From a virus, in IMG/VR virus record IMGVR_UViG_3300017743_000157, positions 1 to 21,968 of that record: a DNA stretch of 21,968 nt, one strand, 5' to 3'. Both the position numbers and the translations under genes were made by a program. Under the pieces are notes generated by a model. It searched no databases, was not told the origin of the DNA, and saw nothing but the letters and a program-made list of their open reading frames with translations. Shown piece after piece: positions 1 through 8,528 of the stretch. Numbering within the stretch: position 1 is the first letter of the stretch; each line of letters starts with the position of its first letter.

Positions 1-89
1 ATATTTAGATTATTATAATAAGAATATGTTGCTGAGTATTAAGTAGTAAGGTATTTTTTTTATTCAAAATAATTTATATCTTAGAGGGC

Positions 90-281
90 ATGAATGGATT
101 ACCTCCAATTGAGCACAAGCGTATACAGAATATAAACTTTGTAATGGCTGATCTTCATGCATCACTGAACTCAATTTACGAACACCTTATGGATAAAGAA
201 TATACCCCTCTAAAGGGAGAGGTTAGTTCATTAACTAAAAAGCTTCGTAGCGTTGGCGAGTCAGTAACCGATGAAGTTTAG
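90..281 (+). CDS. Small hypothetical phage protein (63 aa)
   Basis: I do not recognise this 63-residue protein. It is soluble-looking, with no signal peptide or membrane segment. Its middle is probably helical (NINFVMADLHASLNSIYEHL, about residues 14-33) and the C-terminal third is charged, so a short helical bundle or coiled-coil partner is possible. The ATG follows TTAGAGGGC; the AGAGG sits very close to the start, so it is at best a weak ribosome site. The stop TAG at 279-281 lies inside the next small gene, an 11-base overlap that suggests translational coupling. It reads opposite to the structural block and so belongs to a different transcription unit. It is short, but it has a clear start, normal codon use and a coupled neighbour. 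Confidence 0.55.
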   Translation: MNGLPPIEHKRIQNINFVMADLHASLNSIYEHLMDKEYTPLKGEVSSLTKKLRSVGESVTDEV

Positions 282-357
282 TCCAGACTATGATTTTATA
301 GGCGCAGTTTGCATCACTCTTTTAGTGATGTACTTACTTTCTATTGTTATATTTTAA
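271..357 (+). CDS. 28-residue single-pass membrane peptide
   Basis: This short frame starts at ATG 271 inside the end of the preceding gene (ATGAAGTTTAG overlap) and stops at TAA 355-357. It encodes a short polar N-terminus (MKFSPDYD) followed by an unbroken hydrophobic stretch (IGAVCITLLVMYLLSIVIF) running to the last residue, long enough to cross the inner membrane once. Overlapping start and stop codons support coupled translation with the 63-aa gene. The last 24 bases overlap antisense with the end of the converging 62-aa gene. Function is unknown. A membrane effector, a holin-like peptide or a superinfection-exclusion peptide are all possible, but nothing in the sequence chooses between them. 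Confidence 0.4.
   Translation: MKFSPDYDFIGAVCITLLVMYLLSIVIF
312..330. other. Stem-loop at the convergent gene ends
   Basis: CATCACT (312-318) and AGTGATG (324-330) form a perfect 7-bp stem with loop CTTTT. It lies within the 28-aa gene and just beyond the stop of the minus-strand 62-aa gene. There is no U-tract right after it on either strand, so it is not a classical terminator. It sits where convergent transcripts meet and could weakly halt either one. Confidence 0.25.
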
Positions 358-522
358 TACACTACGTCTTCTTCTTCTTTGTGAAATTATTGAAGGCCCT
401 CTCTTTTTAGGATTTATTCGTTTAGGCAAAGTACCAGAGGTTGTTTCTTTCTCCCACTTCTCAGCTATCTCAGGTAAATTTTTATACATGTATGCTCGTT
501 GAGCTTGACTTCTAAATGGCAT
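334..522 (-). CDS. Small basic conserved phage protein (PFRSQAQRAYMY-type)
   Basis: This is a 62-aa, strongly basic protein. Its N-terminus, MPFRSQAQRAYMYKNLPEIA followed by EKWEKET, matches a short-protein pattern I know from many unrelated phages (P-F-x-S-x-A-Q-R-x-Y-M-Y ... PEIAxxWxxET). The C-terminal half is rich in Lys/Arg with an RRRRR run, which fits nucleic-acid or acidic-surface binding. Its role is not established as far as I know. The ATG is two bases beyond the stop of the 1770-aa gene, so it is the last gene of the ejection-protein run and probably translated by coupling. Its 3' end overlaps the convergent 28-aa gene by 24 bases. Confidence 0.7.
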   Translation of the reverse strand: MPFRSQAQRAYMYKNLPEIAEKWEKETTSGTLPKRINPKKRGPSIISQRRRRRSVLKYNNRK

Positions 523-524
523 GA

Positions 525-3500
525 TTAATTATTAAAACGAGTTGGTCTTTTACCGCTAAATCGAGAAGGATCTTTTTTACTAAACCTAGGTCTTAACTTA
601 CTTTTTTTAGTTTTTTTCTCCTTTTTTTCTTTAACTGTCGAAGTTTTAGTGTTTTGTTTTTTAACTTTTGTTTTTTTATAGGCTCTCATATTATAATCTA
701 TAATAGAACCTACTTCTAATGGTAACAGACCAAGTAAATAAAAAGTATAAATAGGTGCTTGGGCTAGTATATCTTCTTTATACTGAGGGTCAATCTCTTT
801 CTTATTTCCAAACCTGTCGGTATATTCGCCAGTGGTGCCTAAGGTTACCATCTCTAGTACAGCTCTTGCTTTTTGAAGACCTATTCCTAAAACTCCTAAA
901 CGATCCACCAATCCTTCAGGGTTGTTTACAAAAAACTGAAACGGTTCGTCTTCTTCAAAAGTTCTTACCAATGAGTTTACACCTTCAAGAGTCGTAGGAT
1001 TTAATAGAGGTATTGGACTAACGATGTCAGTAAAAGTTTGTCCTGATCGACCTTTTATTCTGCTTTTAAATTGTTTGTCTAATTGTTCATCATCTTCTTC
1101 AGTGCCCCTTAACTCACGAGCAATAGCTGCTAAACTTTGAGTGATAAATAAACCTAACGCATTAAATGCAGCTGTCTCTGCAACTAAACCTGTCAAGGAT
1201 TTACCTGCTTGTATTTTATCCTGAGAAGTATTAGACTTTGAAAAAACAGATCCTAAATCCGCATACATCCTAGTTTTTTGATTCAGTAAAAAGTTTGCAA
1301 AAGGAAAAAACACTTTCCTAGCCACTTGGGACACTGGGTCTTTACCAGAAAATAGCTTGCCTTGCAAATCTACATCAGAGGTATTTTGTTGTCTTGCAGT
1401 CTGTTGAGTAGCATAACTAAGGGCTTCTTGATTTGACTCGTGAGTAGACCAATCTATGTTTGCGCTATCAATTCCTTGTTTTTTAAGACTATCTAAATAA
1501 TAAGCCATAAAAGAAGAACGAGCAGCAAATCTATCAGGATTCACAAGAAAACCTTTAAGCCATGCGTTTTGTGCATTATTAATAACATCCGCTACTCTAC
1601 CGAGTTTCCCCTCTGAGTCGGTTTCTAAACGAGAGTCTGTCCCCTCTAAATTAGTTACCGATTGAACACCTCTATTTGCTATCTCCACACCACTATTATC
1701 GAGCCACTGAACAGCATCTTTGTTTGTGGTCATTAATTTAATACCCTCATAAACAGCCATAGGATTCCCAACAAGGTTTACAGCCGTGTTAACAAAAGGA
1801 ACTAACTGTTTTACATATTGAGTCGGTCCACCTAACACCCTTGAAACACCCAAACCAGCAAATTTATTTAAACTTTTAAGCCACTTTTCTTGACCTTTCT
1901 GTATTCCTCTTTTAGCCTCTACATAGAATTTAAATCTATCAATTAATAAATCTCTATCGCTTTTGTTGGGGACAATTTTTTCAAACGAAGGTGAAGTTAT
2001 AAAGCCTTGTAATTGTCTTATGCTAGCAGCGGTGTATATATCAGCATATGCAGATCTTAAATTATTTGAATTATTACTATCGAAACCTAGGTTTACATAT
2101 CTATTAGTTGTACCCTCTGGATTCATTGGAAGTTTATATGAAGGAGTCTTTGGTTTTAGTACTCCAGTCTCTTCATCATATATATATTCATTTTCTGGCT
2201 GGAATAACGGCTCACCTAAAGCAGGCTCGGTGGTTACATTTTCTAGCGTAATAAAAGAGTCGGGTGTATAGCTTATGTCTTTACCTAATGTTCTATTGTA
2301 TATAGATAAAGAAACATTCTCTAGTTCTGGCCGTGCCTTTGTCCACTCATTGGTCATCCATTCGACAGCCTCTTTATTTATGGGGTCAGTTTTACTGTCA
2401 ACTTCATCTATAGTATTAGAATCTTTTAAAAGTTTATCATATGCATTTTGATAATAATCTGCTTTTACCGATTGACCATCGTTTCTTAATTCAACAATAC
2501 TTTGTTCGACTAAACCTTTTCTTCTTTTGAATTCCTCAATTTGCTCAATTTCTGTTCCATCAACAGTTCGTCTCATAAAAGCAAAGAGTCCTCTTTCGGT
2601 ATCGTTTTCTACGTCAGTAAACCTTTTACCATTGGGCATTGTTTTTGTTGCACCTCTTCTTATTGATTTTATAAGATTACTAGGCTGTATAAATTTATCA
2701 TAATAAGCTTGAAATATGTCTCTACTAACCTTTTCTCCTTTAGCTACACCATTTCTTATTCCCAAAAAACCACTATCTCTTTCAAAATTTCTTGCAGTTT
2801 CTTGAGATTTAAACATGTTCTCAATCGTCAGAGGAATTGTTGCAATATATTTATTCCAGATATTTCCCAATGTTTTACCGCCTAGCAAAAACTTAAGTGG
2901 CTTTGCCTCTATTTTGCCTTCCATTTTTTTAGCCTCTTTTTTTCCCTTTGCTATACTAGCCACCTCTAGCATTCCACCTACACTTTGGTTAGTTGCAAAA
3001 TTAACCATTGAGTCTAAAGCCCTGATCGCTGTATCCTCAGATAAAAGGGAAATATCTACATCCAAAAACTCTTTTAATATTTTTTTATCGTTTTCAGATA
3101 AAGTTATTTTTTCTTTGTTTTTAGAAAAAGGGTCTACTCCTTTATTGACCATATCATCTACCACAGCTGCATATTTGTTAAAAGCGTTCTTTAACCCTTG
3201 AGCAATAATTGTTTTTTTAGTTTCTTTTAATTTTAGTTTTTCTTCTGGTGATAAATTATTTTCTTTTGATTCATAAAGTATTCTTCTCATTTGGTCAAGA
3301 GTAAACTCTTCTGGACTTAATCCAGTCAAATCTGCAAAAGCTTTTTCATCAATTTTTTTCTGTTCTGCCTCTTGAATGGTTTTTTCATTTGAGGTGTAAC
3401 TATCTGACTGAACAATGTCTAAGGCTTCAGTTGTATAAACCTCACCTTTGGGACCTGTTTTGGTAGGTGTTAATCCTTTAATTATAAGGTTGGCATTATC

Positions 3501-5837
3501 AACAAAGTTTTGTCGATTAGAAATTAAATTAGGTTTTAGTTTTAAAAATGCTTTTGCTGCTTGAACAACTTCATCTGGGGCATTAGTTTTTTCTACGAGT
3601 TGTTTAATTTTATTACGTACGTCATTAACTTCTTTAGTTTTAATTTCGGCCTCTTTGTTTTCCTCAGAAATAGTTTCTTGAGTACGTGTTATTATTGATT
3701 CACCTTCACCATAGTCCCATTCTTTTGGATTTTTTGCTAAAAATTCAGCTTCTTTTCGTGTTGTAGCTGTAACTAAACTTCCTGTTTTGTTATTTTCAAC
3801 ATAATAGTTCCCTTCGCCTTTTCTGGCAGCTATTCCATCAAATTCATATTCGAGTCCAGCTTTGCCTTTTCTGTTATCAATAACGTCAAAATCCTTTCTA
3901 GCTTCTTTAGGATCTTCAGGCAAGGTGTAAGTTATCTCCTCGGTCTCTGAAACTTCAGTAATATCTTCTTGATTGACGTTTAAACTTCTTTGTACGTCAG
4001 CTATAGCAGCAGCATTAAAAGGTGCCGTTGGCTCTTCCATTTTTCTTTTAGCCGCAATAAGAGTGGCTTCATCTGAATCTGGATTTGCTAAAGCTTTTTC
4101 AGCTGCTTCTGTTTCATTTATTCGAATACCTTCGACAGTTTTACTAGTTATGTTATTAACGAATTTATTCCTCTTAGTTTCGTCCTTGATTTTGTTTGCT
4201 AAAACCTTATCCTCGTCGCTTAATAATTCGAAGCGTTCAACATTATAATCTCTAACTGCATCACTTACTGGTGGTTTTTGATCTGAAACACTAACGTTTT
4301 CTATTTCAGACATTTGTTTCTTAATTTCAGCTTTTCTTATTTTAGCAGGCTCCGTCTTATTGTCTTTTAAGCCGTCTAATTCTACTTGAAGTTTAGTCAA
4401 AGCACTTACGGTTTCATTATTTAAATCAGGGCTTGCATCTCTTATTTGTTTTTCTGTTGAAAGTTTTACAATCCTATTTTGTAATTTGGTTGCCCTGCCC
4501 TCGTAATCGTTATTTATATCGATTTTAGTTTTTTGTAGTTGGTCGAGTGTCATTGTTTCTGTAAGCTCATCTATCTGATCAGCAGTAGCTTTCTTACCAT
4601 TTATCTTATATGATGGTGAACTAAACCTAGTGGATATAACATCTCTAAAACCCCCTGGTGTTTCTGCGAGACCCTCTAATATTACATCTGATATATCCAA
4701 TTCTTGATCAGCTGCCACAGATCCAGCAATCTCACCGACAGATCCACCTGCTCCTTCAATTCCAGCCGCTGCTGCAACCGCTTTGGTAGCCCCTTTTTTG
4801 GTCCCTGTTTTACTGAGTATTCTCCCTGCCACCTTACCACCAAGTCTTCCTGTAAAAGCATCCACTGCTCCTATAGCTAGTCCTCTAGCGACCGCTTTGT
4901 TTCTGATACTAGTAAACTTCTCAGGATCATTTAATATTTCTTTAATTTTTTGAGCATCTAATTTCTCACCCTCTGCCTCCTCAGTTAACAATTCAGCAAA
5001 TGTTGCCCCCATCTCTAGCGTTGTTCCAGCTGCTGCAAAAGCATAAGGCACAGCAGCTGCTGCCCCTGTGATGGCTCCTGCTGCCGCTCCTCCAACAGTC
5101 CCTATTACTGGTAAAGCTACTGTCCCTGCACTTGCGCCTGTAGCAGCACCTATTCCAGCTCCCGTTCCTAATGCAGTTGCTCCTGCGACAAGAGAGTCTG
5201 TATTTGTAGCCATAGAAGTTAATGAACTTAAAACTAATTCGGGTACTACCGTCAAGCCAGATTTTAGAAGACCAAGAACCACACCCATAAAAGATTTGTC
5301 ATTCTCTTCGTATATTTTCATATACTCTTGCATCTCTTTTGATGCGCCGTAGGTTTCTCTGTTTTTGTTAGACTCAATAAAACTAGCAATATCTTCTTCC
5401 GTTGATAACGATCCTCGTAAAAGTAAGTCAGATGCATCTTCAGAAGCAACACCTTGATAATATCCCGATGCTACACTTCGGGCCATGTCATCTATAAAAT
5501 CTCCTATTCCTGTTTGAGTTACATTGTCAAAACCTCTTAGTACATCTCCAAAGGTTCCTTCAAAGTAGTCTTGCTCAGTAGGTTCAGGTCTTTGTGAGGC
5601 CGAAGAACCAGCCCCAGAACTTGAATCCAAAACGGATCCGTCTTTTTTTTTTAACCCAGTGTTGTTTAGCCACGTAGATAAATCACTATCAGTGTATTTT
5701 TTTTCAATTAAGTAAGAGTGAATATTTTGTTGTACCTCTGGGCTTTGAGCGTTTACCTTCCATTCCTCAAAAGAACTTTTGGTCATTCCATCTGAGCTTA
5801 ACTGATCCCAAATATTTTTTAATATTTCGTCGTTCAT
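525..5837 (-). CDS. Giant internal/ejected virion protein (1770 aa)
   Basis: This is probably a very large internal virion protein that leaves the capsid with the DNA, comparable in size and position to T7 gp16 or the cargo proteins of crAss-like phages. Residues 1-80 form a small charged domain ending in GLKKKDG, then a Ser/Gly linker. Residues about 180-275 are a long Gly/Ala-rich hydrophobic stretch (LVAGATALGTGAGIGAATGA and onward) able to insert in membranes. A second Gly/Ala patch lies near 350-370. Residues about 430-850 are Lys/Glu-rich and probably helical or disordered. A folded C-terminal region (about 1250-1690) contains PTQYVKQLVPFVNTAVNLVG and VFFPFANFLLNQKTRMYADL. The last 50 residues are very basic, ending RPRFSKKDPSRFSGKRPTRF. 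I saw no lytic-transglycosylase signature. The start overlaps the 627-aa gene's stop as TAATG. The ejection role is inferred from context and composition. Confidence 0.65.
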   Translation of the reverse strand: MNDEILKNIWDQLSSDGMTKSSFEEWKVNAQSPEVQQNIHSYLIEKKYTDSDLSTWLNNTGLKKKDGSVLDSSSGAGSSASQRPEPTEQDYFEGTFGDVLRGFDNVTQTGIGDFIDDMARSVASGYYQGVASEDASDLLLRGSLSTEEDIASFIESNKNRETYGASKEMQEYMKIYEENDKSFMGVVLGLLKSGLTVVPELVLSSLTSMATNTDSLVAGATALGTGAGIGAATGASAGTVALPVIGTVGGAAAGAITGAAAAVPYAFAAAGTTLEMGATFAELLTEEAEGEKLDAQKIKEILNDPEKFTSIRNKAVARGLAIGAVDAFTGRLGGKVAGRILSKTGTKKGATKAVAAAAGIEGAGGSVGEIAGSVAADQELDISDVILEGLAETPGGFRDVISTRFSSPSYKINGKKATADQIDELTETMTLDQLQKTKIDINNDYEGRATKLQNRIVKLSTEKQIRDASPDLNNETVSALTKLQVELDGLKDNKTEPAKIRKAEIKKQMSEIENVSVSDQKPPVSDAVRDYNVERFELLSDEDKVLANKIKDETKRNKFVNNITSKTVEGIRINETEAAEKALANPDSDEATLIAAKRKMEEPTAPFNAAAIADVQRSLNVNQEDITEVSETEEITYTLPEDPKEARKDFDVIDNRKGKAGLEYEFDGIAARKGEGNYYVENNKTGSLVTATTRKEAEFLAKNPKEWDYGEGESIITRTQETISEENKEAEIKTKEVNDVRNKIKQLVEKTNAPDEVVQAAKAFLKLKPNLISNRQNFVDNANLIIKGLTPTKTGPKGEVYTTEALDIVQSDSYTSNEKTIQEAEQKKIDEKAFADLTGLSPEEFTLDQMRRILYESKENNLSPEEKLKLKETKKTIIAQGLKNAFNKYAAVVDDMVNKGVDPFSKNKEKITLSENDKKILKEFLDVDISLLSEDTAIRALDSMVNFATNQSVGGMLEVASIAKGKKEAKKMEGKIEAKPLKFLLGGKTLGNIWNKYIATIPLTIENMFKSQETARNFERDSGFLGIRNGVAKGEKVSRDIFQAYYDKFIQPSNLIKSIRRGATKTMPNGKRFTDVENDTERGLFAFMRRTVDGTEIEQIEEFKRRKGLVEQSIVELRNDGQSVKADYYQNAYDKLLKDSNTIDEVDSKTDPINKEAVEWMTNEWTKARPELENVSLSIYNRTLGKDISYTPDSFITLENVTTEPALGEPLFQPENEYIYDEETGVLKPKTPSYKLPMNPEGTTNRYVNLGFDSNNSNNLRSAYADIYTAASIRQLQGFITSPSFEKIVPNKSDRDLLIDRFKFYVEAKRGIQKGQEKWLKSLNKFAGLGVSRVLGGPTQYVKQLVPFVNTAVNLVGNPMAVYEGIKLMTTNKDAVQWLDNSGVEIANRGVQSVTNLEGTDSRLETDSEGKLGRVADVINNAQNAWLKGFLVNPDRFAARSSFMAYYLDSLKKQGIDSANIDWSTHESNQEALSYATQQTARQQNTSDVDLQGKLFSGKDPVSQVARKVFFPFANFLLNQKTRMYADLGSVFSKSNTSQDKIQAGKSLTGLVAETAAFNALGLFITQSLAAIARELRGTEEDDEQLDKQFKSRIKGRSGQTFTDIVSPIPLLNPTTLEGVNSLVRTFEEDEPFQFFVNNPEGLVDRLGVLGIGLQKARAVLEMVTLGTTGEYTDRFGNKKEIDPQYKEDILAQAPIYTFYLLGLLPLEVGSIIDYNMRAYKKTKVKKQNTKTSTVKEKKEKKTKKSKLRPRFSKKDPSRFSGKRPTRFNN

Positions 5838-7720
5838 TAGCCCATGTTTTTTGTTTGAACTTTACCTTTTTTTGATATCAAAAAGGTCCTTATGTATTTT
5901 CTTAATTTTTCTGTTTCATCTTGTGCATAGCTTCTAGTAAAAAAATCTGCATCTAACAACAATGGATCAGCATTATATCCGGGTATCCTAATTATCAAAC
6001 CGTCATTGCTAGGGTTTACGGTGCTAATAGCTTCTGCGTCAATATCTAAATCCTTAAATATAGTATTAATTTGTTCTGCAACTTCTGTATCTTCATCCTC
6101 TAAATCAATCCCTTTGTCCGATGGTGTTGGCCTTGTAGATTGTAAGTTATCAGTAGAGAACATTTCATTTAAATATTTATCAATCTCAACTATAAAGTCA
6201 CTATTGTCTTCTTCTCCTTCTGCTTTATCCACCTTCACTTCAGATACAATATCTTCAGTGCTAGTTAGATTTCTATTAAATTTCGGGGTGTCATCCTCAT
6301 TTTTGATGTTAGTACGGTCATTTACTCCTTGTCCAATTAAAAGTTGAGAAGCAGAATTTATAAACTGTGCTTCAGATTTTTGTCTTCCTTTTACACGTTT
6401 TGGATTAGCATCGGACTCCTCCTTGCTAGAATCAAAATTTGGATTAGGAACCAAAGTGTCCGAGGTTTCATCAGCCACATAGAAAGAAATTGGCCTAGTC
6501 TGTGTATCTCCGTTTTCATCTATAAAAGTAACCGATATACCACTGTTGTTTCTGGTTACTCTTTGGATATTAGTATTACCACCGATGTCTCGATAATAAT
6601 CTACTGCGGCATTTATATCTTCTTGAGTACCTCCATATAGTGAAGCAATGACTTCAATTTGGGTATCTAGCGCTTCTTGTTTATCTAAATCTCCTTTTAA
6701 AAATTCTTTTATGCGTTGATTAAGAGTTCCCCTCTGTATTCGTACTCTTTCTTTAGATAATTTTAAGTCAGATTTTTCTTTTTCTGTTAAATCTGGACGT
6801 TCTTTTTCCTCTAAAGGCAATGCATTTTTAAGAGCGTCTCTCATAAACACTTCTGCTTTCTCTTTATCTCCTTCAGCAAAAGCAAAAGTGCCATCTGGCT
6901 TTCTATATACATTCCCTGGTTTTAATTCATCTTCATTATAAACCACATCATACCCCATACCATCAACTAATATTGATACAGTCGGGGCTTGAGAACCAGC
7001 TAGTAAAGCTTTGGCTTCTTTTAGCATTAACTCATCTAATTTTCCAGGATCCATGTTTGCATATACACCTTTAATAGTGTTCCCTGCAGCATCTGTAATA
7101 CCTCTCTCTCCAAATTGTTTAGCTAATGTAGAAGCAATAGTACTATAGTCATACTTAGGTAAGTTTCCATTAGTAAGATTACTTAAATATGAGGGACTAA
7201 CCACATCGTTAGTTTCTTTATTAAAAAGCTTTAAACCGCCCCTGCCATCTGGCTCAACCTCCATAGCCCCTGGCTGAAACACTTTGTTGAAATGATTTAA
7301 GTCCGCAGTATTAACAGCACTAGACTTGCCGCTAGCTACATCGTCTGCTATTTGTTGTGCTCTCTCTTGGTATGAGGTTTGAGCAGCAATCATCTGCTCG
7401 TTGGTTTGGTTTAAGTTCCTCCATTGTGCAGAATAATCACTTGAATTAATTTGACCTGTTTCTAATTGTTTTTGTAATCTAATCGATTCATCCATTATGC
7501 CTTGGCTAAACTTACCGAAGAATTGATTAGCATTTTGATTTGCAGTAGGAGTAAGTTCATCTTGAGTTTTTCTTAATGTATCTTGTTCATCCCTCCATGC
7601 TTGTCTTTGTGTTTCCCTATCTTTTTCTTGATTTAAAAGTGTGTTAGATAAATCAATTAATGAAGAAGTATCCGCAATGACGGGCTTATCTTGTAACTTA
7701 AATCCTATTTTAGTTGCCAT
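5837..7720 (-). CDS. Putative internal virion (cargo) protein, 627 aa
   Basis: This is the middle member of the trio between the small Ala/Gln-rich protein and the giant protein, the position held by gp15 among T7 gp14-gp15-gp16. The N-terminal 150 residues are Gln/Asn/Glu-rich and probably helical (NTLLNQEKDRETQRQAWRDE). The centre (about 240-420) has mixed alpha/beta character. Residues about 430-560 are acidic and low-complexity (VDKAEGEEDNSDFIVEIDKY). The end is basic (KLRKYIRTFLISKKGKVQTK). There is no signal peptide or clear membrane helix. It starts three bases after the 267-aa gene and its TAA shares one base with the next ATG, so the three are probably made in fixed ratio. No enzyme motif was seen. 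Its family is inferred from order and composition rather than direct recognition. Confidence 0.6.
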   Translation of the reverse strand: MATKIGFKLQDKPVIADTSSLIDLSNTLLNQEKDRETQRQAWRDEQDTLRKTQDELTPTANQNANQFFGKFSQGIMDESIRLQKQLETGQINSSDYSAQWRNLNQTNEQMIAAQTSYQERAQQIADDVASGKSSAVNTADLNHFNKVFQPGAMEVEPDGRGGLKLFNKETNDVVSPSYLSNLTNGNLPKYDYSTIASTLAKQFGERGITDAAGNTIKGVYANMDPGKLDELMLKEAKALLAGSQAPTVSILVDGMGYDVVYNEDELKPGNVYRKPDGTFAFAEGDKEKAEVFMRDALKNALPLEEKERPDLTEKEKSDLKLSKERVRIQRGTLNQRIKEFLKGDLDKQEALDTQIEVIASLYGGTQEDINAAVDYYRDIGGNTNIQRVTRNNSGISVTFIDENGDTQTRPISFYVADETSDTLVPNPNFDSSKEESDANPKRVKGRQKSEAQFINSASQLLIGQGVNDRTNIKNEDDTPKFNRNLTSTEDIVSEVKVDKAEGEEDNSDFIVEIDKYLNEMFSTDNLQSTRPTPSDKGIDLEDEDTEVAEQINTIFKDLDIDAEAISTVNPSNDGLIIRIPGYNADPLLLDADFFTRSYAQDETEKLRKYIRTFLISKKGKVQTKNMG

Positions 7721-7723
7721 ATC

Positions 7724-8527
7724 TTAAGAAATTAATCTACCAGTTACTGCGTCATATTGTTGTTCCAACGGCGTGTTGTTAAATATTGGCATATTTACTG
7801 ATGCTGGAGAAAATATAGGATTTGTTACTCTAAATGTATCTGCTAAATTAACATTTTGACCAGCGTCATTTGTAAAAAAACGTGACACTTCTTGACCTTG
7901 AGGCATGCTAGGGGCATTGTTTGCAGATGGTAAATACTCTGGTATTTGTTGACCAGCTATGGCTCCCATCTGAGCTATTGACTTAAATGCTTGACCTTGA
8001 GCTGCTGCCCTATTAAGGGCCGCTTGCTGTGCAGCTGCTTGCTGACCTTCTACCTCCGCTACGTCTAAGCGTACTTTCATCCCCTGCAATCTCGCGTCTT
8101 CTGCTGCTGATGCTCGCTGCAAACCTTGTAATTCTTGACCCATAGCAGTTCTAGCTTGGGTTTGCTGTTGTTGGTTATAGATGGCTGCTCTGCCTGCTGT
8201 GGCTGCAGCTCCTCTTTGTTCCCCCTCTTGACCTGCTTGTACTATTTGCCCTAAGCCTGATAAGCCAGCTTCTCTAGCTAATTCATAAGGTTCTTTTTGA
8301 ATCGACAAACCTTTAAGATAATTTACTTCTAATTTTTTTCTTGCCGATTCTAAAGCTTTGTCAGCTGCATCTTCAGCCTCTGCTTGAGCCTTTTTTTGTT
8401 TTGATGCTTGTGATAAATTTATTGCGGTTCCAGCAGCTGATGCTGCAAAAGCTGCTCCTGACGCAATTGTACCAGCTGTTATTGCCGCTGTTCCTAATCC
8501 TATTGCTGTCCCTGTTATTATTGCCAT
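7724..8527 (-). CDS. Small internal virion protein, T7 gp14-like architecture
   Basis: Residues 1-35 are a hydrophobic Ala/Gly/Ile/Thr segment (ITGTAIGLGTAAITAGTIAS...) that can span or insert in a membrane. From about 40 to 195 follows a long Ala/Gln/Glu-rich helical region (KKAQAEAEDAADKALESARK, then many AAxQ units), and the last 70 residues are Pro/Asn-rich. A hydrophobic N-terminus followed by a long amphipathic helix is typical of small ejected proteins such as T7 gp14, which forms the outer-membrane part of the ejection channel. It starts one base after the GNAT gene's stop (TAA T ATG) and ends three bases before the 627-aa gene. Low sequence complexity limits certainty about homology. 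Confidence 0.6.
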   Translation of the reverse strand: MAIITGTAIGLGTAAITAGTIASGAAFAASAAGTAINLSQASKQKKAQAEAEDAADKALESARKKLEVNYLKGLSIQKEPYELAREAGLSGLGQIVQAGQEGEQRGAAATAGRAAIYNQQQQTQARTAMGQELQGLQRASAAEDARLQGMKVRLDVAEVEGQQAAAQQAALNRAAAQGQAFKSIAQMGAIAGQQIPEYLPSANNAPSMPQGQEVSRFFTNDAGQNVNLADTFRVTNPIFSPASVNMPIFNNTPLEQQYDAVTGRLIS

Positions 8528-8528
8528 A

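Noticed and set aside
2-46. Short open frame at the left edge on the plus strand that could be the end of an upstream gene
   Set aside because: It is only 14 codons before TAG with no recognisable sequence, and the strongly AT-rich region reads equally well as an intergenic leader. I also found no TAnnTTTG promoter box in 1-89.
279-281. TAG stop of the 63-aa gene as a sign of stop-codon recoding, as in some crAss-like phages
   Set aside because: Reading through adds only a few residues before TGA, and the structural genes I checked end in TAA or TGA without in-frame TAG interruption. There is no evidence for an altered code.
5068-5352. Plus-strand frame encoding a Pro/Ala-rich 94-aa protein
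   Set aside because: It is the antisense shadow of the Gly/Ala-rich stretch in the 1770-aa gene; the composition is explained by the sense codons.
5863-5886. Imperfect palindrome ACCTTTTTTTGATATCAAAAAGGT, possible terminator
   Set aside because: It lies inside the 3' end of the 627-aa coding sequence (codons for ISKKG), just before a coupled gene start, with no U-tract placed to stop transcription.
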